Part shown: positions 23,041-33,940 of the stretch, piece after piece
Layout: the number at the start of each line of letters is the position of its first letter
Position numbering within the stretch: position 1 is the stretch's first letter
Assembly (NCBI GenBank): GCA_001939145.1
Contig: LSRX01000469.1
Span: forward strand, 62,001-126,000
DNA from: Symbiodinium microadriaticum
Lineage: Eukaryota; Sar; Dinophyceae; Suessiales; Symbiodiniaceae
Length of the DNA: 64,000 nt
Direction of reading: 5' to 3'
Program-made: the position numbers and the translations under genes
Notes under the pieces: generated by a model
What the model was told of the DNA's origin: nothing
Seen by the model: the letters and a program-made list of their open reading frames with translations, nothing else
Database searches by the model: none

Positions 23041-25261
23041 CGTAATATTCAAGTATGTGATCTTGACGGTACCTCTGCAATGCTAACGTGCAGGGCGCTG
23101 CGACTGATCTGTCAGTAAGTTGTGCTGAAGTACTCGGAGCAGCAAAAAGAAGGTGGACATACCCTGGTGACGGTACTTTTCCTATTAGGAGCGGTACGTG
23201 CAATGCAATGTTGTGTTTATGTGCTGCTGGGGTCCCTGATTTGAGGTCGTGAGCCTATCCCGACTGAGTCGAGTTCCAACGTCTGGCTTCAAACAACATG
23301 TGCAGATTTCACCCAAGTCGGTCTGGCAAAAAGCTACTGTACGACCCTGCATGGACATGGGACGGAGGGAACCCTGCAAGGTGCCAAGCATCTTTGCACG
23401 GGAATCGTGCAACCACATCAGCGGAGACACGATCAAAAACCCGGCCCACCGCAACACCAACGCATGCAATATGCTGCATGTTCCAGCGCTCATGCTTGGA
23501 GTTTAGAGTTAAGGCCTGCTCAAGGGTTTAAGTTTTGAGGTGCTTTGCGCTTGTGCCTTGGCACCGGGATTTCTTTGTCACGGCGGACATCACGACACTT
23601 TACAGGTGTCTGCCGCTTCGGGCAGCAGTGCGCTTGGGCAAGCTGCTGCCAGAGGTGAGCAGACAAGACATGCAGAAACAACGACGACCTGACTATCTAC
23701 AAGAGCCAGGGTCAGACTTCAGATCAATGAGCATCACTTTATAACTCTACACTTTAAGGGCCCTCTGTTCCGATCCTAGGCCCTTCTACAATTGACATGT
23801 CTTTCAGCCCATCATCTGACGCCGGACTCTGGCATGGATGAATTTAGACCCCCTGATGCACAAAAACCCACTCCCTGAATGCGGTTCTTCATAGCGATCC
23901 GAAGATCCCGGCCCTTGAAGAGCCCTCCGTTTAAAGCAGATGTTGGTAGGGATCCCCAACACCCATGCCATGAAAAGACGCGGGGGGGGGGTTCTGAACC
24001 AGGGGTCTAGGGTAATTCCTACTTACTCCTGATGCTTCCTTGTCATAACCAAAGTAAAGTATACTGTACCCCAAACCCTATTCAGGGGGTCTACACTATG
24101 CCTCCAGATTGAAGCAGAGGCCACGAAAGGAATCGACGCAGAATTGCTCTGGTGGCTCGGCTATGGTCAGCCGCCGTTTCATCGATCTAATCGAGGCTAG
24201 ATAGCATTAGGGAATATAGGTCAGGGTACCTGGTCCCAGACAGGTTGTTCAGGGCATGTAACTGCAGTTCCATGGAGGTCCCAATCGCCAAGCATCACCA
24301 TTATATTTTCGCCATCCCACAGCACAGACCTTGCTCTCCCCCAGGACTTTGAGCTGTCATGTCCATTTTTTTTGGATCTAATCTAAACTGAACCCTTTTA
24401 AAGGAACCCTTCTAGAACTCTTAGTTTTTTTTTTCAGGGTTCCGGATTTAGGGCTGCCTCCGAATGCCAACCCGAGATCGGAATTTTTTTTATGAGCTCA
24501 GCTACCACATCTATGTCTTTAGGGCTTAGGGCTTAGGGAGTTTAGGGTTCTGGGGGGCGCGAATCAAAGATCGGCCGGCCCAAATTATCGCAATGACTCA
24601 GTGGACGCAAGGCCGTGTCCAGCAAACGTCCGCATCCTGAAGACCCTTACACTTCTTGACTTTTTTTTCTTGATGTCAGTTAGCGCCCAAACTCCTAAAC
24701 CCAAAGTCTAAACCCTGCGTTTTTTTTAGCCCCCACAAAGACGAAACTAAACCCTCTAAGCTCTAAATTAGCCTTAAGTTTTTTTTAGGGCTGAGCTAGA
24801 TGTTCGTAGAAAAATAGAAGGGACGGAGAACCCACGAGGCCACCAGAGGTGTCAATGCAGGGCTTCTTTGGAGCGAGACTGGCGCAGTACCTGCAGAAGC
24901 CTGAGACACCCTAGGGTTTTTTCCCTCCCGCATGGCTAAGGATCAATGCCCACAAGCGAGGTTGAGTGTTAGGGTTTAGGGTTCAGGGTTTAGGAGAGTT
25001 TGAAGTTGACTGATGTGTTCTTTCGTGGTAGTCAGAGCTCCTCATTGCTATGGCTCTGCAGTGACTACCACACTTTTTTTTGTGGACACTACCGACGTCA
25101 CTAGGCAATTTTTCTGTATGTCTATGCCTGTTCTGATAGAAAGACTTGGCTGTTTGAGATGCTGAGCCTATGTTGGCTGGCCTTCAAGTACTGTGCACGT
25201 TCAACAAGCGCAACGGATCTAGAATCTAGCCCCATTTCCTCCTTCATGGCTTTTTTTTGGC
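23041..25261. other. Stretch without recognised gene
   Basis: 23,041-24,365 is unique-looking and free of T8 blocks; no gene is supported. From 24,366 the T8 blocks resume together with TTTAGGG-like fragments. Confidence 0.5.
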
Positions 25262-25612
25262 CCCTGACGAGGAACCCTAAACCCCAATAGAATCCCTACA
25301 ACTCCCTACTTTTTTTTCCTAAAACTTATAAACCCCATAAAACCTGAACCCTAAACGCTAACCCTTATAAACCCTGTAAATCCTGAACCCTAAACCCTAA
25401 CCCTAAACCTTATAAGCCCTATACATCTTTTTTTTCCCTATAAATCAAAGGGAACCCAGTCATGGTTGCTCTCCAAAACCCTACACCCTAGTAGAATCCC
25501 TACAAATCCCGAAAGAACTCCTGAAAGGGAACCCAGTCATACCCTTTTTTTTTAACCCCTAAACCCCTAAATCCTAAACCCCCCAAGCCCTAAACCCTAA
25601 ACCATTTTTTTT
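25262..25612. repeat. Degenerate telomere-like array (CCCTAAA)
   Basis: Loose CCCTAAA/CCCTATAAA units with an internal partial duplication (GGGAACCCAGTCAT occurs at about 25,449 and 25,528). T8 lattice blocks at 25310, 25428, 25546 and 25605. Confidence 0.8.
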
Positions 25613-25689
25613 CTCCAAAAGCTCGCTCCTCAGAAGTCCGGGCCGCCAAGGACCACCCAAGACTTTTTTTTGAGTCGAGGCTGCAGCGG

Positions 25690-25848
25690 TTTAGGCGATT
25701 GGGTTTAGGGTTTAGGGATGCTTTTTTTTTAGGGATGTTTAGGGTTTAGGGATGTTTAAGGTTTAGAGATGTTTAGGGATGTTTTTTTTTTAGGGATGTT
25801 TAGGGTTTAGTGATGTTTAGGGATGTTTAGGCTTTAGGGTTTTTTTTT
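25690..25848. repeat. 17-base tandem repeat related to TTTAGGG
   Basis: Units of the form AGGGATGTTTAGGGTTT start at 25714, 25731, 25748 and 25775. The distances 25714 to 25731 and 25775 to 25792 are exactly 17 although each holds a T8 lattice block, so the block replaced TAGGGTTT-like bases. Confidence 0.85.
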
Positions 25849-26157
25849 GGATTTCTGATTCTTGCAAGGCTGCCATTCATGAGATCATCTGCCCCAAAGC
25901 TCTAGCAGTATTCCCTTACTTTGCCAAGCCTGAACTTAGCAATGACTGGTCCTGGGCTGGGGCTCAGGCAAGCTAGTGCTTGCAGGGGTTGAGGGATGCT
26001 TAAGGTGAAAAGGGGCTTACACAGGGAACGGCCGATGATTCCAGTGCCTTGGAGGCAGCTGCAAACTCTCTGTTTGTTTTTTTTATGGCACAAATCTGCC
26101 ACTCTGCTGCCACTCCTGGCTTCTTCAACTCAGCCTTTTTTTTCTGAAGCTTTATAC

Positions 26158-26286
26158 GGTTTGGGGTTTAGGGTTTGGGGTTTAGGGTTTAGGGTTTTTT
26201 TTCCCTCCCACTTAGCAAGGACGGGTTTGGGGTTTAGGGTTTAGGGTTTGGGGTTTAGGGTTTGGGGTATGGGGTTTAGGGTATAG
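26158..26286. repeat. Degenerate TTTAGGG/TTTGGGG array
   Basis: GGTTTAGGGTTTGGGG-type units on the plus strand; contains the last T8 lattice block (26195). Confidence 0.85.
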
Positions 26287-26732
26287 ACTAAGCTTCCTTG
26301 AAGACAGACCCTCGGCAACTTACCCCTGCGAGACCTAAAGTGTGTTGTGTCGGCTTGCATTCCCCGTATACGGCGAAGCCAAGCCTGAGATCAGGACTCT
26401 TCAGGGCCTATGAGGAAATTTATATATACATACACATATCTGAATATAATGCATAGTATAAATATGTATACTGTGCATATATAGTCATACAGAGTCATAC
26501 ACATGTACAGATTGTATAGTCATACATACATACATACATATATAATTCATGTATATATATATATACATATATATATATATACATACTAAATGTGGCAAGA
26601 AGCAAGTTTTCGCAGAAGCAGAGTTGCTAGCTGCTCTTTACATGGGTGCAGATGGCATTGGCAAAAATCCAAGCTCGCTGAGGCTCAGCTCTTCCGCCTT
26701 CAATGCCTCAGCCAAATCGAAGAAGTACTGGA

Positions 26733-26826
26733 TACCCATAGGCCCCTAAGTAGTTCCTTTATATGGGTTATATTTAGAATCCTATAAGGGAACCCCAAAA
26801 AGGAACTACATAGGGGTCTATGGGTA
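26733..26826. mobile_element. MITE-like palindromic element, family A, copy 3
   Basis: TA then CCCATAGGCCCCTAAGTA at the left, TACATAGGGGTCTATGGG then TA at the right, about 94 bases. The TA at each outer edge is the target duplication expected of Tc1/mariner-type (Stowaway-like) MITEs. Core TATATTTAGAATCCTATAAG. Confidence 0.85.
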
Positions 26827-27608
26827 ATCTTACCTAGCACTATTTGACACGTTGGGGTACTGTAATATACTGTTACATTATGCTACAGAGCCGTGTGTTG
26901 AAAACTTCGGACACTGCATGCCGGTGTGCCTATTTGCCAGTCTAGGTCTAGCTGTATATATCTAAGATCCGACTGTCCATCTACATATCCACCTGCGGTC
27001 ACCTTCCAGATGCCGTTTCAGAGAATTACACATCAGTCGCGAGAAAAGCTCATTGCAGTCTCCAACCCAGGCGCGGTCAATTTTCAGGAAACGTGGCTGA
27101 TGCTGCTGCTGTGGTTTCAATCGATTTGCAATGCCATCTAGAGCTACAGTACATTCTGGTAGTGGAGCCTGTCGGGTGAATCGAAGCCATGGGTATTGAA
27201 AGAACCCTCGACATCCTCATTACTAGTTTTGATCCTGGGGCTACAGCCGGGATCCACGCATCGAGCACTGATCTTTGGAGCGACACCGGCTACACCCACA
27301 ATATGCAAACCGGTCTGGGATCTCACGTGGGCGATTCAGGAAACGATGCTTGAACTTGGAAACCGCAGGTGGGTGCGGGTGTGGGTGTCCAGCGCCGAAC
27401 AAGTGTGCCTGAAGATGCTCTATTCCACAACCAACCCTCGAGGCACCCATCCGTGGCATCCCAGCACATCAACGGGCTACTTTCCATGTAGGCATTCGAC
27501 CAGACCTGATGCCACTGAGCTGGGTACCTAATGCAAGCTGCCAGTGCGAACGAACACAACTCCCCATGTAGACCCGGTGAGCCAAGATCGGAATCTCTGT
27601 CTATCCTG

Positions 27609-27640
<32 letters not shown>

Positions 27641-27641
27641 C
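27609..27641. repeat. TCTA tetranucleotide microsatellite
   Basis: About eight TCTA units. Confidence 0.9.
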
Positions 27642-27779
27642 ATATCGGCTCTCTACCAACATACCTACCTGTCCCTGTATCTATCTGTCTACCTATCTTC
27701 CCATGTGAGATGTATTTAGCTAGATGTATAAATGAATATAGAAATGCAAAAGGAGATAAATAGATAGACCGACAGAGAC

Positions 27780-27837
27780 ACAGATAGATAGATAGATAGA
27801 TAAATAAATAGATCAATAGATAGATAGATCGATAGAC

Positions 27838-27880
<43 letters not shown>

Positions 27881-27935
27881 TAGATAGCTTTGGTAGACAA
27901 ATAGATAGGCAGATAGATACATAGATCGATCGACA
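27780..27935. repeat. GATA/GACA tetranucleotide microsatellite
   Basis: GATA units, then GACA units (27,836-27,879), then GATA again. It lies 140 bases right of a TCTA tract, i.e. in inverse orientation, so the two could pair as a hairpin. Confidence 0.9.
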
Positions 27936-28065
27936 GACAAACAAGGTATTTACCGGGCTGGGGGTGCTGCATCCAGTGATGCCTTGATCTGATACCATTT
28001 TGTGGCCGTAAGCACATCACCCTGGAGCCTGTTTAGGGCTTAGGGGTCAGGGTAAAGATGCACTA

Positions 28066-28163
28066 CGGTTGATGATGTAAATCCTGCATCACCCATAATA
28101 AGGAATATGCCATAATTCCCATAGTTTAGGGTCCTTACGGTCATGCAGGATTTCTATCATCAG
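28066..28163. mobile_element. MITE-like palindromic element, family B, copy 4
   Basis: CGGTTGATGATGTAAATCC at the left and GGATTTCTATCATCAG at the right around CCCATAATAAGGAATATGCC and TTTAGGGTCCTTACGG. Confidence 0.85.
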
Positions 28164-29383
28164 CACCATCACTCAGCGCCCCACCTCAGCAAGGATTCCA
28201 GCTGCTCAAAGCCCCGGCCAGACTTCGATGCCGCCAGGACCAAGCTTCGGCTCCTTCCCGGTTCGAAGGATCAAGTGGGCTGGGGTTTAGGGTTCAGGAT
28301 TTATATGGTTTATAAGGCCTCTAAGGTTTAGGGTAAAAAATCCTAAAACCTGTAGGACGCGGATTCCCGACTTCGAACCTGCTTTCATGGCTGTGATAGA
28401 TGGGGCTTCATTCTAGATGGTACAGGGGGTTGGGAATATCTGTTGGTCATAGTTGGGCGGTGTTGGTATATCCAAACGAGCGAGGCCTATTGCGCCACTT
28501 ACACTCTGGGGAAGTTCTACATGGCATTGTGCTTCGGGACATACCTGACTATATTTGGCCTGGTGGTAGAGTAATGCAACTAGCCGTGCAGGGCTTGCTC
28601 CAACTAAAACTGAAACGGAGATGCACCGCTTCTCAAAGCGGCTAAAGAGACCAAAGACTAGAGGACTCAAGATCAGCACGCAAGCCGAGGATGTGAGTTC
28701 AACCCAACCCTTTCGATTTGGACCTATGTGAGACATAGCCGGTATAAGCTCTCTAAACCTTAAAGTGAAGTGCCTGGAACCCTAAAGCCATAAACCCTTG
28801 AACCGTGCATCCTGAAACCCACACCCTAAAAGCTCGGAAATCTCTACAAAACCCCTAAAGCCCCCGTCTCTTCGATGCTCCGAGTCGTCTCTGTATATTG
28901 TCTTGGAGAGACGTTTTGGAAGAGTCCATGATGGAATGCTGCCGTTGTATGCCGGGCTAGGACCCAAAGCTTTCGGCGCAAAGGCCAAGCAATGTGGGGT
29001 TTCACATCGTAACAGACCGCCCATCCTTTGCTTAACGAAGTCCGCCATGGTTCAGCAACATTAACTGCAACAACTAAGATTAAGGCCAAGACAACTCATG
29101 ACCTAAGTCCTGTGCCCCGAGACTGACAGACAGCTCTTCACCGCTGGGATCCGCCTGCCGCACGCGCGATGTCCTAGCTGAAGCGTCGCTTGAAGGTAAG
29201 GTTTCTCACCAGATGCAAAAGCTGAAACCTGCTAAATGCAAACTGGTCTAATCAGAGCCTTGCAGAGCATGCATGGCATGCATTTCCAGCTGGTCCCTAT
29301 CTCGCTGTGATTGTGGACTGTGGATATTGATGTCACCTCCTGGTTCCGCATAAACACTGGCCGGACTACTGGGACCTGGAAGT
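28164..29383. other. Stretch without recognised gene
   Basis: Telomere-like fragments at 28,285-28,340 and 28,760-28,860. No tRNA fold or convincing coding frame. An undetermined base lies at 29,384. Confidence 0.5.
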
Positions 29384-29384
29384 N

Positions 29385-29466
29385 GACCCTAATATAGTAC
29401 CCTAAAAAGTAGGATCCTTATATAAGGACCCCCAAAAGAGGGCACCCCTTATTTTCGGAAACTCCC
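29385..29466. mobile_element. Dispersed palindromic element, family C, copy 1
   Basis: GACCCTAATATAGTACCCT, then TAGGATCCTTATATAAGGAC and TTTTCGGAAACTCCC. Shares order and sequence with 33,838-33,940. An undetermined base abuts its left edge. Confidence 0.7.
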
Positions 29467-31378
29467 ACATAGGGTTTGGCACTCACACTCGGACAAGCCC
29501 GGCAAGGTCTGTAGCGATACTGGGCTTCGGAGGCAGGACTGTACTCAGCATGCTTGACCAGGTCACATCGGGTTTAGACTTAGGGAGCAAATCCCACCTG
29601 GAAGCCCATTCTCCGTGTACTTCCGCCCGTAGTTTTGCAGCTTCATCTTGTCCTGCATCTGCCCTAACCCCTAGACCCTTATAAACACTTACCGGTGGAT
29701 GGGCACGAGTTGCATTATACTGCCCATGGAACCCAACCAACGCCTTCCCTTGGCGGAGATAAAGATCCTATAGAGTCGAACAAAGACAGAACCCCTAGAC
29801 ATCGTTAGACGAAGGGGGATTTGAGTTTCCCAGCTCTGTGCAAGACGGTAACGAGAGGAATGTGCCCCTGTGGAAGTTGCACTGCCCAGTAGCTCCTCAG
29901 CCTGAACAGCTGCCGGGCTTGTCTCCACTCGTTTGCCCAGTTCCACCAGGTCTCCATGGACCTTTGCATCGTGTGGAGGCTTGGGTTCAAGGGCTTGTAG
30001 GGCTTGGAAATGTAGCTTGGGTTCGCTATGGCTACGAAATTTCAGTATGCCTCGAGACAACGCACTACAGTCTCTGTAGAGCCCATTTCATGCCAGAGTC
30101 TTTCTTCCTATGGTTACAGCCTGGCATGGCAGAGTGCCACAACGGTGCAGCACAGGGCTCCGACTAACTGCCAGGGCTGCCCGGAAGAGGTCAACATGGC
30201 GCTGCGGTCAGTTGTTGCAGAACGAGTCCAAAGTCTGAAACCCTTAACCCGAAACCTCTTGCTTGCCACAGAAAGAAGCCATGTTTGTGGGACCATGCAG
30301 GCCTCATTGGGGACCGTAAATCGAAATCCAGCTGACGACAAACCACCTCTTTCGAGATCCCTTATGTAGAACCCTTAGAGGAACCTTCCGAAACCCTAGA
30401 AACCTCTGGGCAGAGAGGGATGTGGATCGCCAGGTGGCGCTTGCAATGGAATGTACATCTGACTTCTTGACGACGTAGCTGAAGTCCTCGCACGGCTTAT
30501 GCTCTGCCATGGCCATCGCACTTTCGACCTAAACCGCACAGCGCCGCCGTTGCAGCCAAACAAACCCAAGGACGGAAAAAACCACACTTTCGGACGGAGC
30601 TCGTCGAGCTGTTAGTTGTTGGCGCCTGAAACGTTGAAGTCACCGGTTACCAGCAGTTAGTAGTCCAATGGCACAGGCATATCATGGGACCGCAGCGAGG
30701 TGCCGAGGTGTCAGTGCCACTTTTGCAGTTTGCGGCATGCAGGGTTGTGAAAAAATACCCATTCACGGCACGTAAAAGGGAGATAGAACACGACATGTGC
30801 ATGTGCATGTGCAGCTCAATGCCGTCGTCTTGCCAACATTGCAGCGCAGCATTACAATCGGCTGGGGAATCGAACACCTCCGCAAAAAAAATCACCTTTT
30901 GCGACTTGTTTCAGGGCATGTCAAGCTTTCCGACACTGGACAGGGGCGTTGTTCTTCGATGCGAGATTGTAAAAGCCGTTCAAGCACCGACAGCCCCCTG
31001 AACTCGCAATCTCAAAACCCCAACAGTGCGTCAGAAAGCCGTCCGGCCATGAAGGCCTGGCATGACCCAGGAAAGGGAGACCCCTTGCAAACGATGCAGG
31101 CTTTCGCTTTAGCAGGCTTCGCATATATATTTTAAACACCAAGCTGTCGACTCGTCCTGAGCGATGAGAATATGATACGTTTGTAATACTGATGTATTCT
31201 GATTCTCGCTATTCCTGTTCCTGTTATGACTATGCATATTAATGCTCTTGTTATATTGATCTTGAATGTGTCTGGACCCCGGACGTGCCTTTGGGTTCCA
31301 GTTCGACAGGAGGTCGGCACTGGCACAGTACTTTTCATAGCATCTTTCCCAGATCTCCTCGTAAACGATCCCCTTTCC
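29467..31378. other. Stretch without recognised gene
   Basis: One copy of the dispersed CACTCGGACAAGCC motif (29,484-29,523) at its left. Open frames of 60-120 codons overlap on both strands and none is convincing. Confidence 0.45.
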
Positions 31379-31597
31379 TCAGAACGGAAGGGTTTCGGTT
31401 TGAAGGATTCGTCTCTTCAAGCTGTTGCTGGCTAAACGTCTCTGTGCTGCTACTGCATCTGCGCTTCGGTTGAAGTGGGCGATGATTTCTTCGGTTGATG
31501 TCTCGGGCTTCACGTCGAAGATTTCATTGGCCTGGCCGGGGGTGGGGGTGGGCAGGAAATCCATCGGCTCAACTCGTGTTACGGTACATTCTAGCAT
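31379..31597 (-). CDS. Possible exon of an unknown protein
   Basis: 72 codons from ATG to stop. Residues 23-55 (starting ANEIFDVKPETSTEEIIAHF) have the balanced charge and hydrophobic pattern of a real globular helix, unlike neighbouring open frames, and the start of the frame is Pro/Thr-rich. There is no homologue I recognise, no duplicate in the window and no clear splice sites, so this is weak. It could be one internal exon of a longer minus-strand gene or chance. Confidence 0.2.
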   Translation of the reverse strand: MLECTVTRVEPMDFLPTPTPGQANEIFDVKPETSTEEIIAHFNRSADAVAAQRRLASNSLKRRILQTETLPF

Positions 31598-31860
31598 ATT
31601 GTGGTATGCGAGCCTATGCCACCTCTTTCAAAAAAGCAGTCTCTATAGCCTTAAGAACCCCCAGGGATCCTGAAGCCAGAAACCATCTTAGTCTTAGTCT
31701 TGCAGCGATGGTATTTACAGGTCTGGCCTCGTCCAGGTGCGTCAGCAAGGGAAGCACATATTCCAATGGGAACCACCTGCGAAAGATAGGGTTCAGGGCA
31801 GTTTAGGGTTTAGGGTTGGAGACTCAGAGCATGCATCTCTCAGCCACGACAAATCTGTTG

Positions 31861-31952
31861 GTATATATATATATATATGTATATCTATCTATATATATAT
31901 ATATATAGAGAGAGATAGAGAGAGAGAGAGANATATATATATAGAGAGAGAT

Positions 31953-32014
<62 letters not shown>
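31861..32014. repeat. Compound TA / GA microsatellite
   Basis: TA units, then GAGATA and GA units with one undetermined base at 31,932, and a second long GA run. It produces mirror open frames of Arg/Glu on one strand and Ser/Leu on the other. Confidence 0.9.
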
Positions 32015-33132
32015 CGAAGGTCGAAGAATCAGCGCTCCAAATGTCGCTTGTTCACAAGAGAGGCCGCCTCTGCCCCGGGAAAGGAGCCATCCAGAGAGCC
32101 AGAGAAGAAACCAACCCGCTGCAGCCACCGCCAAAAAGCAAGCCGTGCGAAACACTGTAGGCAAAAAAGACTGAAATGGTCCTCTTACTCCGCAACCTGC
32201 CCTCTCGCTTCAGGTTGCTGGAAGACAAGAGAAATGTAATGGATAGGTCTGTGGTGCCACGTCCGATTCAGGCATGCCCCCCCCCCCCGAATGCTGAAGC
32301 TCGCATGACAGAGATGTGCGACGTCGACTGCCTTGCCTGCCCTTTTGCGCATGGGTCCGATCCAGCAGTTTCTGATGGTGAAAAGGCCTGAGATGCAGGA
32401 AGGCAGGTCTGGGTTGTCGGTGTTTACTATCATTGACCTGTGCTGCCCAATGTGCGCGTCAGGCTCCCATCTTCTCCCCCGAAACATAACGAGTCACTGT
32501 ACCGCCTAATTACATGCCCTCGTACCATACATCCCAAGGCCTGCTGTTCCGGTTCTCCAGGCCCCTATATTCCACAACTTCCTGGCCTGCAGACTGATAT
32601 GCCCCGGCCATTTCCATGGTTTCCGGAAACGAAGCCTTTGACATGTGCTTCAGGTCGCTTATCCGGCATGCTGTCATGCAGAAATCGAACCCCAATAAAC
32701 ACAGTTTGGATTGGCTTCGATGTTAGGACCCCCACGCATGGTGCCCAAATTGCGCGTGCACATCGAGGTCTTAGAGTCTTCGAGCGCATTCACACGTCTA
32801 GTTCTGCTCGTCTCGAGGACGCTGTTGAGGAGAAGGTGCCCGAAGTGTGGTAATTCGCCCCTGTCTGAGACTCTGCTACCAAACCCGGGCCTCATTGGAA
32901 AGCAGAAGTAACTCGATCCTCTAAGCGCACCAGCCAACAACTATCTCGTGACAGGCGGCAGCAGCGGCAACACAATCCTCGGCCGGTGCAAAGCGAGCTA
33001 AAGGTGTGGGTCCGACTTTCCCTAGCAGATCCACCCAAACTGCATGCCCCCATGAGGCTCCACTAGAACAACCACACATGCAGCACGTCAGTGGCTCTTC
33101 ACTGCAAAGCCCTGTGGCTTAGAGCAGCAATA
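32015..33132. other. Stretch without recognised gene
   Basis: No repeat family recognised apart from a C run at 32,278-32,288. Overlapping random open frames only. Confidence 0.5.
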
Positions 33133-33230
33133 CGGTTGATGATACAAATCCTGCATTACCCATAATAAGGAATATACCATAATTCCATAGTCTTAGTTTA
33201 GAAAGGTCATGCAGGATTTACACCATCAAC
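33133..33230. mobile_element. MITE-like palindromic element, family B, copy 5
   Basis: CGGTTGATGATACAAATCC at the left, GGATTTACACCATCAAC at the right, core CCCATAATAAGGAATATACC. The TTTAGGGTCC segment is degenerate here. Confidence 0.85.
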
Positions 33231-33411
33231 AATAGCAAACCAGGATCCACTGAAGGTGGAGTTGATTTTGCGAAGGCGGGCTGTTGAAGCCACAGATGAT
33301 ATTTTCGCCTCGGACGAGCGCTGCGGTCTGGCGGCTTTGGTCCAGTGGTTTATGTAGAACATATCAATGCACAGGTCGTCTGTCTATATATGTAGATGCA
33401 TGTACATAGCT

Positions 33412-33482
33412 AATCTATCTATCTATCTATCTATCTATCTATGTATCTATCTATGTATATGTGCGTGTGTGTGTGTGTGTGC
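33412..33482. repeat. ATCT and GT microsatellite
   Basis: ATCT tetranucleotide run followed closely by a (GT)n run. Confidence 0.9.
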
Positions 33483-33837
33483 CTTGACCACTATTACTTC
33501 ATGTGAAGTGGGATCAGAAAACTATTGCTTTCGTTCTGCAATGAGACACGTTGGTAGAAGCGCTATTCGTGGTAACAGTCGCCGCCGTCGTCCGGCTTAG
33601 GATTTGAGTTGAGGCTGGAGGCTCGAGGGTCCTTCACAGATTATTTAGGGTTTAGGGTTTAGGGGTTTAGGGTTTAGGCTTAGGGTTACTTTCGCGGACA
33701 CATCGCGAACCTTTCAATCCGGATCTCTGGCTCGTATTCTCGCAATGAGGATGCTTCGACTGAGGTGTTGGCGTACCATGTCCTGCAGGGACCGGGGGCA
33801 TGGAGAGACTCTCTGCTCGGTAGCCCAAAAATGGAGG

Positions 33838-33940
33838 TTTCGGAAAATAGGGGACCCCAATATAGTACCCTAAAAAAAAAAGTAGGATCCTCATTATAAG
33901 GACCCCAAAATAAGGTACCCGAATTTTCGGAAAGTCCCAA
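33838..33940. mobile_element. Dispersed palindromic element, family C, copy 2
   Basis: Ends TTTCGGAAAATAGGGGACC and ATTTTCGGAAAGTCCC surround ATATAGTACCCT, an A10 run and TAGGATCCTCATTATAAG. The minus-strand translation has the repeated flavour WGPYNEDPTFF...VLYWGPLFSE that I associate with repeat-derived peptides predicted in Symbiodiniaceae genomes; that association is from memory and unverified. Confidence 0.7.

Larger units (their letters stand above)
14690..26202. other. 59-base lattice of T8 blocks (likely artefact)
   Basis: Within this block every T run of eight or more that I found covers a start position congruent to 58 modulo 59. Examples are 14690, 14867, 16342, 16401, 16460, 16519, 16578, 16637, 17817, 18702, 20531, 22360, 24661, 25074 and 26195. 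By my count 66 of 196 possible sites are filled. Runs are 8 T long unless the neighbouring base is also T. Three local repeats show the T block has replaced 8 bases without changing length: the GTATAT hexamer at 14,749 and a 17-base unit at 25,723 and 25,782. The plus-strand T identity, fixed register over 11.5 kb and ignorance of sequence context are unlike any element I know. I regard it as a data or assembly artefact, or a deliberate mark. Confidence 0.93.
26290..28065. other. Intergenic stretch with microsatellites and one MITE
   Basis: TA/ATAC repeats at about 26,420-26,590, a family A element at 26,733-26,826 and the tetranucleotide tracts below. The part 26,830-27,580 has no supported gene. 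Confidence 0.5.

Noticed and set aside
14690..26202. T8 blocks as poly(A) tails of retroposed sequences, or as regularly spaced CRISPR-like repeats
   Set aside because: They share one strand, one length and one modulo-59 phase over 11.5 kb and have replaced bases rather than being added. Neither retroposition nor a CRISPR array does this; CRISPR repeats are also longer and sequence-rich.
28441..28740. Possible tRNA genes between the telomere-like segments
   Set aside because: I could not fold a cloverleaf with A-box and B-box at proper spacing.
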